In this document: in pieces, positions 18,179-27,304 of the stretch
Layout: each line of letters begins with the position of its first letter
Numbering within the stretch: position 1 is the first letter of the stretch
Assembly: GCA_009392195.1 (NCBI GenBank)
Contig: VFGY01000021.1
Coordinates: 1-64,000 of the forward strand
DNA: 64,000 bases
DNA from: SAR202 cluster bacterium
GTDB taxonomy: Bacteria; Chloroflexota; Dehalococcoidia; Lucifugimonadales; OSU-TB39
Direction: 5' to 3'
Notes under the pieces: generated by a model
The model's database searches: none
The model's input: only the letters and a program-made list of their open reading frames with translations
Told to the model about the DNA's origin: nothing
Program-made: the position numbers and the translations under genes

Positions 18179-18561
18179 CGCTATACCTCTCTAGTTACTG
18201 TATTTATGTATATTATTTAGCAATTAAATTTTATCCGATTTTAATAGAGTGCGACTTTAGTGTCAAAGATTCGTTGTACTTAAATAAGTGATTTATTCGA
18301 ATTGAAAGGAATCTTAATTGAGTTGCATTCGGATAGTTTTAATTTAGTAAATGAGTTTTTCTTTCCGAAACAAATTATTGTACCTAAAGATAAGTGCTAA
18401 ACTTATCAACTAGAATTTTGAGCTTGCATGATTTTTGACATAGTATATTATTTAGCTAGTAGGTATAATTGAGCACGTGAAAACTGTCTATATTTTAGAC
18501 TTAAGTTTTTAATCGGATTTCATGTAGTTTTGTATAATAAAGAGTATTTGGGAGTTGGCAA
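18179..18561. other. 383-base divergent intergenic region
   Basis: No open reading frame with support, tRNA or known RNA motif is seen. It separates the leftward TIM-barrel operon from the rightward small lipoprotein gene and must hold both promoters. It contains a perfect hairpin at 18389-18407 and a TATAAT at 18533-18538 about 24 bases before the lipoprotein ATG; neither has a convincing partner element. Confidence 0.5.
18389..18407. other. Perfect inverted repeat in intergenic DNA
   Basis: GATAAGT-GCTAA-ACTTATC is a 7-bp perfect dyad with a 5-base spacer. No T-run follows on either strand, so an operator site is more likely than a terminator. Confidence 0.35.
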
Positions 18562-18924
18562 ATGAGGTATTTTAGCGGATATTTTGTACTTTCTCTTTTA
18601 GTTATTTTATTGTTAGGGTGCGGTTCAGTAGAACAGAAAAGTGTTTACGGTGAAGATGTTACTGTAACTAAAAAGCAATATGGTGGATTTTGGCCTTTTA
18701 AAGAAGGAGTTGATGAAGGTGTGTTGAAATGTATTAACTCGACTGGGCGTCGTGATGGTGAAGCGATTTTCGAACATAATGGAGTTCAATACGCAATGAA
18801 CGAAGAAGCTATTGCAGCAGGTAAAACTCCGTTAGAAGACATACAAGAAGAAAACCCGGATTTTCCAGGTGTTAAGAAAAGCGCAAAAAAATTGTATGAA
18901 ATTGCAATTGATCAATGCTTTTAA
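18562..18924 (+). CDS. Small lipoprotein of unknown function
   Basis: 120 residues. MRYFSGYFVLSLLVILLLGCG is a strong lipoprotein signal with lipobox LLGC. A GGGAG Shine-Dalgarno lies seven bases before the ATG. The mature protein of about 100 residues includes GGFWPFKEGVDEGVLKC and ends near YEIAIDQCF. One cysteine is in each of these two motifs, which could form a disulfide outside the membrane. The middle (FEHNGVQYAMNEEAIAAGK) resembles DUF2511-like small lipoproteins, which I suggest only weakly. The next gene on the same strand is an amidohydrolase 90 bases on. Confidence 0.7.
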   Translation: MRYFSGYFVLSLLVILLLGCGSVEQKSVYGEDVTVTKKQYGGFWPFKEGVDEGVLKCINSTGRRDGEAIFEHNGVQYAMNEEAIAAGKTPLEDIQEENPDFPGVKKSAKKLYEIAIDQCF

Positions 18925-19013
18925 ATAGACTTGGAAGTATATGATTCCTAAAAATGATGGTTTGGTTTGCGAAATATTATCGCTTTATACCCGATTTGTA
19001 GGAGTTTCACATA

Positions 19014-19862
19014 ATGCGTGCAGTTGATACACATGTGCATGTTCCGCGGAAAGAAGGGCTAAACGAATATACTATCGAAGATGGTCTCCGTCGTTTTTTT
19101 AAAATCAAAAACAAACCTTTCAGTATTGAAGAAATGGCTAACATGTATCGTGAATGGGATATGATAGGTGTCGTTTTTTCTGTAGATACAAAAACCAATA
19201 TGGGTGATTTACCCGATACAAACGATTATGTGTCAGAAATAATTTCTACCTATCCTGAACAATTTGTTGGCTTTGCCACAATTGATCCTTGGGCAGGAAA
19301 CTTAGCTATAGATGAATTAGAAAGAGCTGTGACAGAATTGGGTCTATGTGGATTAAAATTGCATCCTGTTCACCAAGGGTTTCCTCCCAACGATGAAAGA
19401 TTTTATGGGATATATGAAAAATGTTGCAAGCTGAATGTTCCTATAATATTCCATACTGGATTTGCAGCTGCGGGTGCAGGAGAGCCTGGTGGTGCTGGTT
19501 TGAAATTAAAATATAGTGCTCCTATACCTCATATAGATGATATAGCAGCTGACTTCCCGGACCTCAATATAATAATGGCACATCCTGCATGGCCATGGGT
19601 AGATGAACAGATAGCTGTAGCATTACATAAAAGTAATGTTTACATAGATTTATCTGGGTGGTCGCCAAAATACATTCCTTCTCAACTAATAAGAGAAGTT
19701 AACAGTAGACTGCAAGATAAAGTAATGTTTGGTTCTGATTTTCCATACCTTAAACCAGATAGATGGTTAAATGAATTCGATCAGTTGGAGTTAAAACCAG
19801 AAGTTTATAGAAAAGTCATATTTGAAAACGCTAGGAAGGTTATCAAAGGTTTGCCGGATTGA
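19014..19862 (+). CDS. Amidohydrolase-2 family metal-dependent hydrolase
   Basis: 282 residues, ACMSD-like TIM barrel. His7-x-His9 (VDTHVHVP), the strand-5 His (PIIFHTGFA), the next His (IMAHPAWPW) and the final Asp (FGSDFPYL) are all in place, so the metal site is complete. The family covers decarboxylases and hydrolases of small carboxylic acids such as 4-oxalomesaconate and aminocarboxymuconate semialdehyde. A GTAGGAG Shine-Dalgarno precedes the ATG. It sits in the catabolic stretch with a D-2-hydroxyacid dehydrogenase and an SDR. Family sure, substrate not. Confidence 0.88.
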   Translation: MRAVDTHVHVPRKEGLNEYTIEDGLRRFFKIKNKPFSIEEMANMYREWDMIGVVFSVDTKTNMGDLPDTNDYVSEIISTYPEQFVGFATIDPWAGNLAIDELERAVTELGLCGLKLHPVHQGFPPNDERFYGIYEKCCKLNVPIIFHTGFAAAGAGEPGGAGLKLKYSAPIPHIDDIAADFPDLNIIMAHPAWPWVDEQIAVALHKSNVYIDLSGWSPKYIPSQLIREVNSRLQDKVMFGSDFPYLKPDRWLNEFDQLELKPEVYRKVIFENARKVIKGLPD

Positions 19863-19901
19863 TATAAAACGGCGTTATTTAGTTGCTTAATAGCAAGTTG
19901 T

Positions 19902-20672
19902 CTATTGAATGAATTTACCTTTATTGAGATTTGGTAAGAAAATCAAAATCAGACATTCTATTAAAATGAGTAATCCTATAAGCAAAGTTGCTTCAAGGAA
20001 AAAGTTTTGTGGGAACATCATTATCAAGTAATCTTTGGCAGGGTCTAATATCCAAAGGTCGTTTGCAAAACTGATTTGGTGGAAAATCAAAAACAGTTGC
20101 TGAAATGCCAATAATGATAAAACGCTTAAAATAATGGCCGTTATCAATATGTATTTGGCAGATGAAGACAACAATTTCACTAACGTGGATATGAATTGAT
20201 GTGGTTTTAGCACAATTCCCCATATGATTACAATAACCATCAGTGTCAAAGTAATTGTTGCTAAGGCATACACTCCATTGATAAGAGATTTCACATCTTT
20301 CATATGTGAAATCTCTTTTTCCGAATATATCGACCTTAAAACACCGTTTTGATAAACATGTAAGTCTAGATATTGCTCTTCATTAGCGAAATATTCGCGA
20401 ATATGTTTGCCGGCTCTTATGAGTTCATCATGGGGTATTTGCGTAATTTCAGCTATGTTGTTTTTTTGAAATTCAAATGAATAGAATATAGGAGTATTAA
20501 TTACAAATGTTGCACTAGTTGAAATTAGAAGAATTGCTAATAGGAATCCAAAAAGGATTTTTAGCAAGATTTGTGAAAATTTGAGCGATTTGAAAATTAA
20601 TATCATTGTTCCTAAGAAGGATGCTATTGCAATCGGTTGGATAAATGCAAATAACTTATTAAAGTAAATCAC
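19902..20672 (-). CDS. DUF1461/TIGR01906 integral membrane protein, Lit-type lipoprotein transacylase homolog
   Basis: 256 residues with hydrophobic segments at about 12-28, 37-58, 132-153, 173-196 and 225-245. The family motifs are clear: SEKEISHMKDVK with His123, and IFHQISFANDLWILDPAKDYLIMMFPQNFF (residues 196-225) with His198. TIGR01906 includes Lit of low-GC Gram-positives, which moves an acyl chain within lipoproteins to form N-acyl lyso-lipoproteins. Both expected histidines are present. The window encodes three probable lipoprotein substrates. Read leftward, it stands alone and converges on the amidohydrolase gene. Confidence 0.78.
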   Translation of the reverse strand: MIYFNKLFAFIQPIAIASFLGTMILIFKSLKFSQILLKILFGFLLAILLISTSATFVINTPIFYSFEFQKNNIAEITQIPHDELIRAGKHIREYFANEEQYLDLHVYQNGVLRSIYSEKEISHMKDVKSLINGVYALATITLTLMVIVIIWGIVLKPHQFISTLVKLLSSSAKYILITAIILSVLSLLAFQQLFLIFHQISFANDLWILDPAKDYLIMMFPQNFFLEATLLIGLLILIECLILIFLPNLNKGKFIQ

Positions 20673-20737
20673 AAAAAATATTCCTAAATGTTGGCATTAG
20701 TACTGATTAAGAGGATATCATAGCTTCATTATATTGT

Positions 20738-20764
20738 TGTACAAAGTTGTTATTCTGTACAAAG
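20738..20764. promoter_or_regulatory. Direct repeat before the D-2-hydroxyacid dehydrogenase gene
   Basis: TGTACAAAG occurs twice (20738-20746 and 20756-20764), 18 bases start to start, just before the Shine-Dalgarno AAGGAAGG. Each copy contains the TTGTACAA or TGTACA half palindrome. It could be a regulator site overlapping the promoter or leader. Confidence 0.35.
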
Positions 20765-20774
20765 GAAGGTTGCT

Positions 20775-21740
20775 ATGTCTGATGAACGGTTTTTGTCCAC
20801 AGCCCCGATAGGCCAAATTGCTATTGACATACTAAGCCCTAGAGCTCCTGTTGAAATATCACCTTCTACTTCCCATGAATCGATCGTTAGTCTTATGGAT
20901 GGGACGCTAGGTTTGATTTGTAGAGCTGAAACGTACATTGATGGACGGATATTAGATGCAGGTAAAAACTTGAAAGTATTGGGTAGACCTGGAGTAGGTT
21001 ATGATTCTGTGGACGTAGTAGCTGCTACTGAAAGAGGAATTCCGTTGATTTATGCACCAGTAGGTGGTTTTGCTGTAGCTGAATGGGCTATGGCTGCTAT
21101 GTTAGCTTTAGCAAAGAGGATAATAGAGTGCAACCAAATGGTTAAGTCAGATAAATGGAGCCAAAGATATTCCGTAGAATTAGATGATATGACTGAAAAA
21201 ACTTTAGGGATTGTTGGTTTTGGCAGAATTGGACAACATTTAGCTAGATTAGCCTCACCTTTCGGAATGCGTGTGGTTGCCTTTGACCCTTTTGTTGACA
21301 GAAAATTAGCACGGTCACAAAATGTGGAATTATTGGAACTAGAAGCTTTGTTAAAAATATCTGATTACGTGTCTTTGCATCCCGCACTTAATGATTCATC
21401 TAGAGGATTAATTAAAAGTGAGCACATGCAGATAATAAAAAATGGCGCAATGCTAATAAATGCATCAAGAGGAGGAGTAGTTGAAAATTTGGAAATTCTG
21501 GCGGATGCATTAGATGGAGGTATTTTATCAGGAGTAGCTTTAGATGTTTTTCCTGAAGAACCCCCGCTTCATACGCACAGGATTTTTGAACATCCGATGT
21601 GTTTATGTGCACCGCATATGGCAGGATTAAGTAAGCTGGCCATGTTTAGAATACTTAAATCAATGGCTAACGATATGTTAGCGGTAGTTGATGGTAATAC
21701 ACCCAAATACTGTGTTAATCCCGAGGTTTTAAATAAATGA
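20775..21740 (+). CDS. D-isomer specific 2-hydroxyacid dehydrogenase (phosphoglycerate dehydrogenase-like)
   Basis: 321 residues with the family's NAD fold: GFGRIGQHLA (148-157) and the acidic loop DPFVD. The catalytic triad is visible: Arg232 (ASRGGVV), Glu261 (FPEEPP) and His281 (CAPHMAG). There is no C-terminal ACT domain, so it is the short type and need not be SerA. It reduces 2-oxoacids to D-2-hydroxyacids or the reverse. AAGGAAGG is a good Shine-Dalgarno for the ATG. It is followed by the hydrolase-like and SDR genes on the same strand with short gaps, a likely catabolic transcript. Confidence 0.9.
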   Translation: MSDERFLSTAPIGQIAIDILSPRAPVEISPSTSHESIVSLMDGTLGLICRAETYIDGRILDAGKNLKVLGRPGVGYDSVDVVAATERGIPLIYAPVGGFAVAEWAMAAMLALAKRIIECNQMVKSDKWSQRYSVELDDMTEKTLGIVGFGRIGQHLARLASPFGMRVVAFDPFVDRKLARSQNVELLELEALLKISDYVSLHPALNDSSRGLIKSEHMQIIKNGAMLINASRGGVVENLEILADALDGGILSGVALDVFPEEPPLHTHRIFEHPMCLCAPHMAGLSKLAMFRILKSMANDMLAVVDGNTPKYCVNPEVLNK

Positions 21741-21795
21741 AATTTGATATAATTGCCCACTTAAGAACATCTTTGATATTACAGGAGTATTAAAA

Positions 21796-23382
21796 ATGAG
21801 CAATCCTAGCATAATGTTTTACCATGACGGAAGGCATCCATTAATATACATGTACGAGCCTCCAATGCAGAGGAAAGAATACGAGGCTGCAGTTGATGAA
21901 TTAGTAGGTACACCTGTTGAAGCTTTAATGTTTTGTATGGGTGATGGAAGGACAGTCTTACATGACACACAGGTTGGTGAATTGTGGGGAGACAACGTTG
22001 ATAAGTGGGATCATATCATATTTAGGCGTGCTCATCAGAATGCAAAGGCGTTGATAAAAACTGGGAATGATCCTTTGACAATAGTCTGTGAGAGGGCTCA
22101 TGAAAAAGGTATGAAAGTGTACCCTACATTGCTTATGGCGCAGGGTACAGGTAACCGTGAAAGTGATAATAGAGGTTCTGATTGGAGATTTAACAACACT
22201 CACCTTGAGATTGGAGCATCAGCTGATATTGATGAAAATTTTCCTGGTCATAGAAACTTGGACTTTAAACATAAAGAGGTTAGGCAGGAGAGGATAGCTT
22301 TGATGAAGGAAACTTTTGAAAAGTATGACATAGATGGTTTTGAGATGCAGCTAAATTATTTCCCTGTTTATTTCCATCCTAATGAGATAAAAGATGGAAT
22401 ATCTATAATGAATGAATTTGTGGCAGAAGTTTACGATTTATTAAAATCAACGGGTAGAAATAGGGAACTAGCAATTAGAGTGCCTGGAAGTGTAACGGGT
22501 AGTTTATCTAGAGGTTTGGATGTTGCAACATGGATCAATGATGGTACAGCTGATGTAATTATTGGTCAAACTTATGGTAACCCTGAATTAATAGATCCAA
22601 TGGCTGATTTTACCGATTTCGTTAATCTTGCCAAGGGTAAAGATTGCAGGATTCATGCAGCCTTACAAAGTCATTTAGATTCGGATAGGTTATCAGAGGC
22701 ACCAATAGAGATGATAAGAGCGACTGCTAGCAACTACTGGAGACAGGGAATAGATGGATTGTATTTGGCACACTGGTTTAACAACTGGCCGTATGAAGCG
22801 GATTTCTATGAAAAGCTGAGAGAAGTGGCTCATCCGGACATAATGGAAACGAAAGATAAGTTTTATTCTATAGCAACATCTACGGGTCGTTACACCGTGC
22901 CTGATCTAGAGCCTGGATTAGAAATGCAGCTTCCAGTTCAGATGAAAGAAGGTAGTACAGCTAATCTTGAGATAGATATATCCGATGATTTGGAATTGTG
23001 GGACAAGACAGGCAGAGTACATCAGGTTATTTTGAGGATAAGGATAGGAGAGACTACTGAGTTAGATGAGTATGAGTTTATTCTTAATGGTAACAGGTTG
23101 TCTGAAAAAGAATTAAGGAAGTTAAACAGGATGTATGTTATGTCGGCACCTAGATATCGTAGGACTGGATATTGGTATATATTCACTTTGGATAAAGAGC
23201 ACTGGCCTGTCGATGGTAAGAATTATCTAACCATAAATATGAAAAAACGAGACGATGGAGTTATACCTTTGCCACAGGTTTTGGATACAGAACTTGAGAT
23301 TAAATATTTGATGGGTAAGAATTATCATAGAGATTATGTGGATGTAGAACTAGGACCGTATGAATCGAAAACAGACCAATGA
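21796..23382 (+). CDS. Large TIM-barrel protein, glycosyl-hydrolase-like, of unknown function
   Basis: 528 residues with no signal peptide. The first two thirds look like a glycosidase-type barrel (YDIDGFEMQLNYFP, IRVPGSVTG, DVIIGQTYGNP, GIDGLYLAHWFNNWPY); the last 150 residues look like a beta-sandwich (LEIDISDDLELWD, VILRIRIGETTEL). Acidic residues in DGFEMQ and in the later strands could be catalytic, but I cannot pair a nucleophile and an acid with confidence. The Shine-Dalgarno is GGAG. It lies between a D-2-hydroxyacid dehydrogenase and an SDR. I noticed frequent AGG arginine codons but did not count codon use. Confidence 0.6.
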   Translation: MSNPSIMFYHDGRHPLIYMYEPPMQRKEYEAAVDELVGTPVEALMFCMGDGRTVLHDTQVGELWGDNVDKWDHIIFRRAHQNAKALIKTGNDPLTIVCERAHEKGMKVYPTLLMAQGTGNRESDNRGSDWRFNNTHLEIGASADIDENFPGHRNLDFKHKEVRQERIALMKETFEKYDIDGFEMQLNYFPVYFHPNEIKDGISIMNEFVAEVYDLLKSTGRNRELAIRVPGSVTGSLSRGLDVATWINDGTADVIIGQTYGNPELIDPMADFTDFVNLAKGKDCRIHAALQSHLDSDRLSEAPIEMIRATASNYWRQGIDGLYLAHWFNNWPYEADFYEKLREVAHPDIMETKDKFYSIATSTGRYTVPDLEPGLEMQLPVQMKEGSTANLEIDISDDLELWDKTGRVHQVILRIRIGETTELDEYEFILNGNRLSEKELRKLNRMYVMSAPRYRRTGYWYIFTLDKEHWPVDGKNYLTINMKKRDDGVIPLPQVLDTELEIKYLMGKNYHRDYVDVELGPYESKTDQ

Positions 23383-23395
23383 TAGCTTTTATGCT

Positions 23396-23410
23396 GGAAG
23401 TTAAACTTCC
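23396..23410. other. Inverted repeat between the TIM-barrel protein gene and the SDR gene
   Basis: GGAAGT-TAA-ACTTCC is a perfect 6-bp stem 14 bases after the stop at 23382. No T-run follows, so it may be a processing or pausing hairpin rather than a terminator. Confidence 0.35.
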
Positions 23411-23452
23411 CATAAACATCGATTATAAGAAAATAAATTAAGGGAAATACAT

Positions 23453-24253
23453 ATGGATGTAAATGATAAAGTCGCAATTGTTACGGGAGCAGCACGAGGT
23501 ATTGGTAAAGCTATTTCTGTTCAATTAGCTAAAGAAGGAGCTCAGGTTATCGCAACAGATCTCAATGAAGATGATTTGGGTGATACACATGATGAATTAA
23601 TAGGTATTGGCAATAAATCTTTGATATTAAAATTGGATGTGACTAATCAAGATTCGGTTGATTCTGCTGTAAAGAAGATCATTGACGAATTCTCTTCCAT
23701 AGATGTTTTAGTGAACAACGCGGGTACAATCGGGGCTAGAGGTTGGGAAGAAAGAGATGTGCCTGACGAAAGTGATTGGGATGCGATTTATGCAGTTAAT
23801 TTGAAAGGGATGGTTAAAATAACTGAAGCTGTTATACCAACTATGAAATCGAATCGTAGGGGTAAAATCATTAATATGTCTTCTATAACTGGGAGGTTAG
23901 GCACTGTAACTAGCCCTCCATATGGGGTATCTAAAGCTGGTGTGATAAATTTAACTCAAGCTTGGGCTTTAGAACTTGCGGAATTTAGTATAAATGTTAA
24001 TGCTATATGTCCTGGAATATTATGGACTCCAATGTGGCAGAGAATAGCGAATCGTTGGAGTCTGGACGAAGAGAAGTGGAAAGGCTATACTCCAAGGGAA
24101 ATTTTTGATGCTACTATTAAAGATAGAATTCCTTTGCAAAGAGAACAAACTCCGGAAGATATTGCTTACGCGGTGGCGTTTTTAGCTTCAGATTATGCAC
24201 ATAACATAACTGGACAGGCTATAAATGTGAATGGCGGTTCACATATGAATTAA
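23453..24253 (+). CDS. Short-chain dehydrogenase/reductase (classical SDR)
   Basis: 266 residues: TGAARGIG (11-18), VNNAG (87-91), Ser143/Ser144, Tyr157-x3-Lys161 (YGVSK) and the C-terminal ITGQAINVNGG. Asp36 after the second strand points to NAD. The insertion between the active site and the last helix (PMWQRIANRWSLDEEKW) is typical of sugar or polyol SDRs. A GGGAA Shine-Dalgarno precedes the ATG. It probably ends the transcript that starts at 20775, and converges on dapB with only two bases between the stops. Confidence 0.9.
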   Translation: MDVNDKVAIVTGAARGIGKAISVQLAKEGAQVIATDLNEDDLGDTHDELIGIGNKSLILKLDVTNQDSVDSAVKKIIDEFSSIDVLVNNAGTIGARGWEERDVPDESDWDAIYAVNLKGMVKITEAVIPTMKSNRRGKIINMSSITGRLGTVTSPPYGVSKAGVINLTQAWALELAEFSINVNAICPGILWTPMWQRIANRWSLDEEKWKGYTPREIFDATIKDRIPLQREQTPEDIAYAVAFLASDYAHNITGQAINVNGGSHMN

Positions 24254-24255
24254 AT

Positions 24256-25047
24256 TCAAAGCCGCATTACTTTTTCCAGTCCCCAAATGAGATTCGACTG
24301 GTTAATGACATGCTTTATTGCCATTACTACACCTGGCATGAAACTTTCTCTATTTATTGAGTCGTGTTTAATTGTAAAAGTCTGTCCTATTGTCCCAAAA
24401 GTCAGCTCATGATGTGCTACTCTTCCTGGCATTCTAGAACTGTGGATATTTACCCCTTCTAGATTTCCCCCTCTTGATCCTTGAACCAATTCTTTTTGTG
24501 ATTGTACTGAAGTAAATCCAGAACTACGATTTTCTAAAGCAGCTTTTGCTATTCCTATAGCAGTGCCTGATGGAGAATCCAGTTTCTGTTCATGATGAGA
24601 TTCAATTAAATCAGCATATTCGAAGAATTGTCCCGCTGTTTTTGCCAGATGAGCCATTAATACAGCTCCTATTGCAAAATTTGGAGCAACAATTATTCCT
24701 AATTTATTTTTTTCAGCTATTGTTTCTATTTCTTTTGCCATTTCTGGACTGAATCCTGTTGAACCGGTAACTATAGGTATTTTATGATTGCCAGCTACTC
24801 TAATTGCATCAATAGCTACTTCAGAGTTTGTAAAGTCTAAAAGTACGTCAGCGTCCGATATTATTGATTCTAAGTCCGAAGTTGTAGGAATGTTAATCGA
24901 ACTGCCAGGGATGGTTAATGTGGGGTTTTCGGGGGATTTACAAGTCCCGCCTATAACTTCCATATCACTTTGTGCATGTACAGCTTTCAGTGATTCTTGA
25001 CCCATTTTCCCGCTTATGCCACTAATTACAACTTTAATTTTTGACAT
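24256..25047 (-). CDS. dapB: 4-hydroxy-tetrahydrodipicolinate reductase
   Basis: 263 residues with the DapB signatures: the NAD(P) fold GISGKMGQES near the start, a cofactor loop VLLDFTNSE, APNFAIGAVLM in the middle and the catalytic SHHEQKLDSPSGTA. It reduces hydroxytetrahydrodipicolinate in lysine and meso-diaminopimelate synthesis. It lies directly downstream of pnp with a 24-base gap, so rpsO-pnp-dapB probably form one transcript; linkage of pnp with lysine-pathway genes is seen in other bacteria. No dapA ortholog is clear in this window: the two DapA-like genes look catabolic. Confidence 0.95.
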   Translation of the reverse strand: MSKIKVVISGISGKMGQESLKAVHAQSDMEVIGGTCKSPENPTLTIPGSSINIPTTSDLESIISDADVLLDFTNSEVAIDAIRVAGNHKIPIVTGSTGFSPEMAKEIETIAEKNKLGIIVAPNFAIGAVLMAHLAKTAGQFFEYADLIESHHEQKLDSPSGTAIGIAKAALENRSSGFTSVQSQKELVQGSRGGNLEGVNIHSSRMPGRVAHHELTFGTIGQTFTIKHDSINRESFMPGVVMAIKHVINQSNLIWGLEKVMRL

Positions 25048-25071
25048 TTGGCAATCTCCTATAGGCCTAAC

Positions 25072-27222
25072 TTAATTACGCTTGCGCCAATTTTTGTTTT
25101 TGCCTTTTTTCTCTACGGATTTTTCTGGATTGTCAGCTTCAGTATTTTCATCAGGTGATAATAGAGCCTTTCTTGATAAGGCTATTCTTCCTAATTTATC
25201 AATATCTTTAACTATAACGGTTACTTCTTCATCTAATTGAATTTCGTCTTCAACGGAATCTACTCTATAATTTGCGATTTCACTGATGTGAATCATACCA
25301 TCTTTACCTGGCAAGATTTGAACGAATGCTCCAAAGTCCATTATTCTTACTACTTTACCGGTAAAAATATCACCAACTTTTGCTTCGCGTGTTAAATCCT
25401 CTATCATTTTAATTGCCCCTTCGGAAGCACTTTTTTCCGAAGAACCAACTAATACTGTACCGTCATCTTGTATGTCCACGGTTGCTCCAGTTTCTTCAAT
25501 GATACCGCGTATCGTCTTCCCTCCAGGTCCTATAACTAATCCTATTTTGTCCGTCGGTATTTGAATCTGAGTAACTCTAGGCGCATATTGGCTCAACTCA
25601 TTTCTAGGTCCATCTATCGCAGATTTCATGTTATCTAGAATTTCAAATCTAGCTGATTTTGCTTGTTCAAGGGTTTTTTCGATTATATCGTATCCGATGC
25701 TGGATATTTTTATATCTAGTTGTATAGCAGTAATACCGTCTTTCGTACCTGCTACCTTGAAATCCATATCTCCAGCGTGATCTTCAAGTCCTTGAATATC
25801 AGTCAATATTTCAAAACTTCCATTTTCATTTGCTACAAGGCCGATAGATATACCAGCTACTGGTGACTTAATTGGTACGCCTGCATCCATCAAAGCCAAA
25901 GTCCCCGCGCATGTACTTGCCATTGAAGTACTACCGTTAGATCCGACCACCTCAGATACTACTCGAATTGTATAAGGGAATTCTTCAATTGGCGGAAGAA
26001 TTGGTTCTAAAGCTCGTTCAGCTAAGGCCCCATGTCCTGTGTCTCGTCTGCTGACTCCTATTCTGCCAGTTTCACCCACGCTGAAAGGCGGGAAATTGTA
26101 ATGGAACATGAAATGTTTGGATTCTTGTGGGCTTAAAGTATCTAATTTTAAAGCATCTTTTTCAGATCCTAATGTTACGATACCTATTGCCTGCGTTTCA
26201 CCTCTTTCAAATATTGAAGAACCATGAGTTCGGGGCAAAAATCCAACTGATGAATCAAGAGGCCTAATGTCGCTGAGGCCTCTTCCATCTGGTCTAATCT
26301 TTTCAGTTAAAACCATATCTCTAAAAGCCATATCTTTTACGTGCTCAAATTCTTCTTGTATTTCTGCATCCGGATCTGTTTCTTTAACTTGTTTTTTCAG
26401 TTCTGATTCAAGTTCGTTTATAGCAGTTGCCTGTTCTTGTTTGCCTTTTATAGTCATGAATATTTCTTTGATTTTTGAACTTGCAAGTTTATCTATTTCA
26501 TTGATAAGAGTCGAATCAGCTGATTCGGATTCAAACGGAATTTTTGGCTTGCCGATTGAATCCATGATTTCATGTTGGAATTTAATCAGTTTTTCATTTT
26601 CTAATTGCCCAAGTTTGATTGCTTCCAATACAACTTGTTCTGAAACCTCTGTAGCTCCAGCTTCTAGCATGGTGATTCCTGATTTGGACCCAGCCACTAC
26701 GATATCCAGTTCGCTACATTCAAGTTCCGAGTAAGATGGATTTATAACGTATTTACCGTCAATGTAGCCTACTCTACATGCACTTATAGGTTCCGAAAAT
26801 GGTATGTCTGAAATTGATAAAGCTAAAGATGTCCCGACTAGAGATGGTATATCCACAGGATTTTCTAAGTCCACTGAAAGTGGTGTTATTACCACCTGCA
26901 CTTCATTTCTGAAGCCTTTTGGGAATATTGGGCGAATAGGACGATCTATAAGCCTACATATTAAAATCGAATCACTTCCTGGCCTTCCTTCTCTTCTAAA
27001 GAATCCTCCGGGAATTTTCCCGCGTGCGTACATTCTTTCTGAAAATTCTACCGTTAAAGGGAAGAAGTCAACACCTTCCCTTGGGTCGCTCATAGTTGCT
27101 GTTACCAGTAACGAACAATCACCGTAGTTGACTAATACTGAACCATTTGCTTGTTTAGCTAAGGTTCCTGTTTGAAATTCGTAAGTATGCTTATCAAAAT
27201 TGTGTGTGAATATAGAACTCAT
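25072..27222 (-). CDS. pnp: Polyribonucleotide nucleotidyltransferase (PNPase)
   Basis: 716 residues, the full length for the family. Order: a first RNase PH domain (SLLVTATMSDPREGVDFFPL, RRPGSDSI-type loop), a helical linker, a second catalytic RNase PH domain (RTHGSSIFERGETQAI, RRDTGHGALAERAL), a KH domain (IGLVIGPGGKTIRGI) and an S1 domain (GDIFTGKVVRIMDFGAFV). It degrades RNA from the 3' end using phosphate. A lysine-rich tail ending KNWRKRN follows the S1 domain. It follows rpsO, the arrangement found in most bacteria. Confidence 0.97.
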   Translation of the reverse strand: MSSIFTHNFDKHTYEFQTGTLAKQANGSVLVNYGDCSLLVTATMSDPREGVDFFPLTVEFSERMYARGKIPGGFFRREGRPGSDSILICRLIDRPIRPIFPKGFRNEVQVVITPLSVDLENPVDIPSLVGTSLALSISDIPFSEPISACRVGYIDGKYVINPSYSELECSELDIVVAGSKSGITMLEAGATEVSEQVVLEAIKLGQLENEKLIKFQHEIMDSIGKPKIPFESESADSTLINEIDKLASSKIKEIFMTIKGKQEQATAINELESELKKQVKETDPDAEIQEEFEHVKDMAFRDMVLTEKIRPDGRGLSDIRPLDSSVGFLPRTHGSSIFERGETQAIGIVTLGSEKDALKLDTLSPQESKHFMFHYNFPPFSVGETGRIGVSRRDTGHGALAERALEPILPPIEEFPYTIRVVSEVVGSNGSTSMASTCAGTLALMDAGVPIKSPVAGISIGLVANENGSFEILTDIQGLEDHAGDMDFKVAGTKDGITAIQLDIKISSIGYDIIEKTLEQAKSARFEILDNMKSAIDGPRNELSQYAPRVTQIQIPTDKIGLVIGPGGKTIRGIIEETGATVDIQDDGTVLVGSSEKSASEGAIKMIEDLTREAKVGDIFTGKVVRIMDFGAFVQILPGKDGMIHISEIANYRVDSVEDEIQLDEEVTVIVKDIDKLGRIALSRKALLSPDENTEADNPEKSVEKKGKNKNWRKRN

Positions 27223-27304
27223 AAATAATTAATATCCTTTGGAAGTTATACGGCAATCAGGAGTAAGAGAATAAGTAGGGGGAATTAATAAATTGATGAA
27301 GGTG

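Noticed and set aside
18435..18469. TTGACA and TATAAT before the small lipoprotein gene
   Set aside because: Spacing of 23 bases is too long for a sigma-70 promoter.
26267..26734. Antisense frame of 155 codons inside pnp
   Set aside because: Serine-rich shadow of a strongly conserved housekeeping gene.
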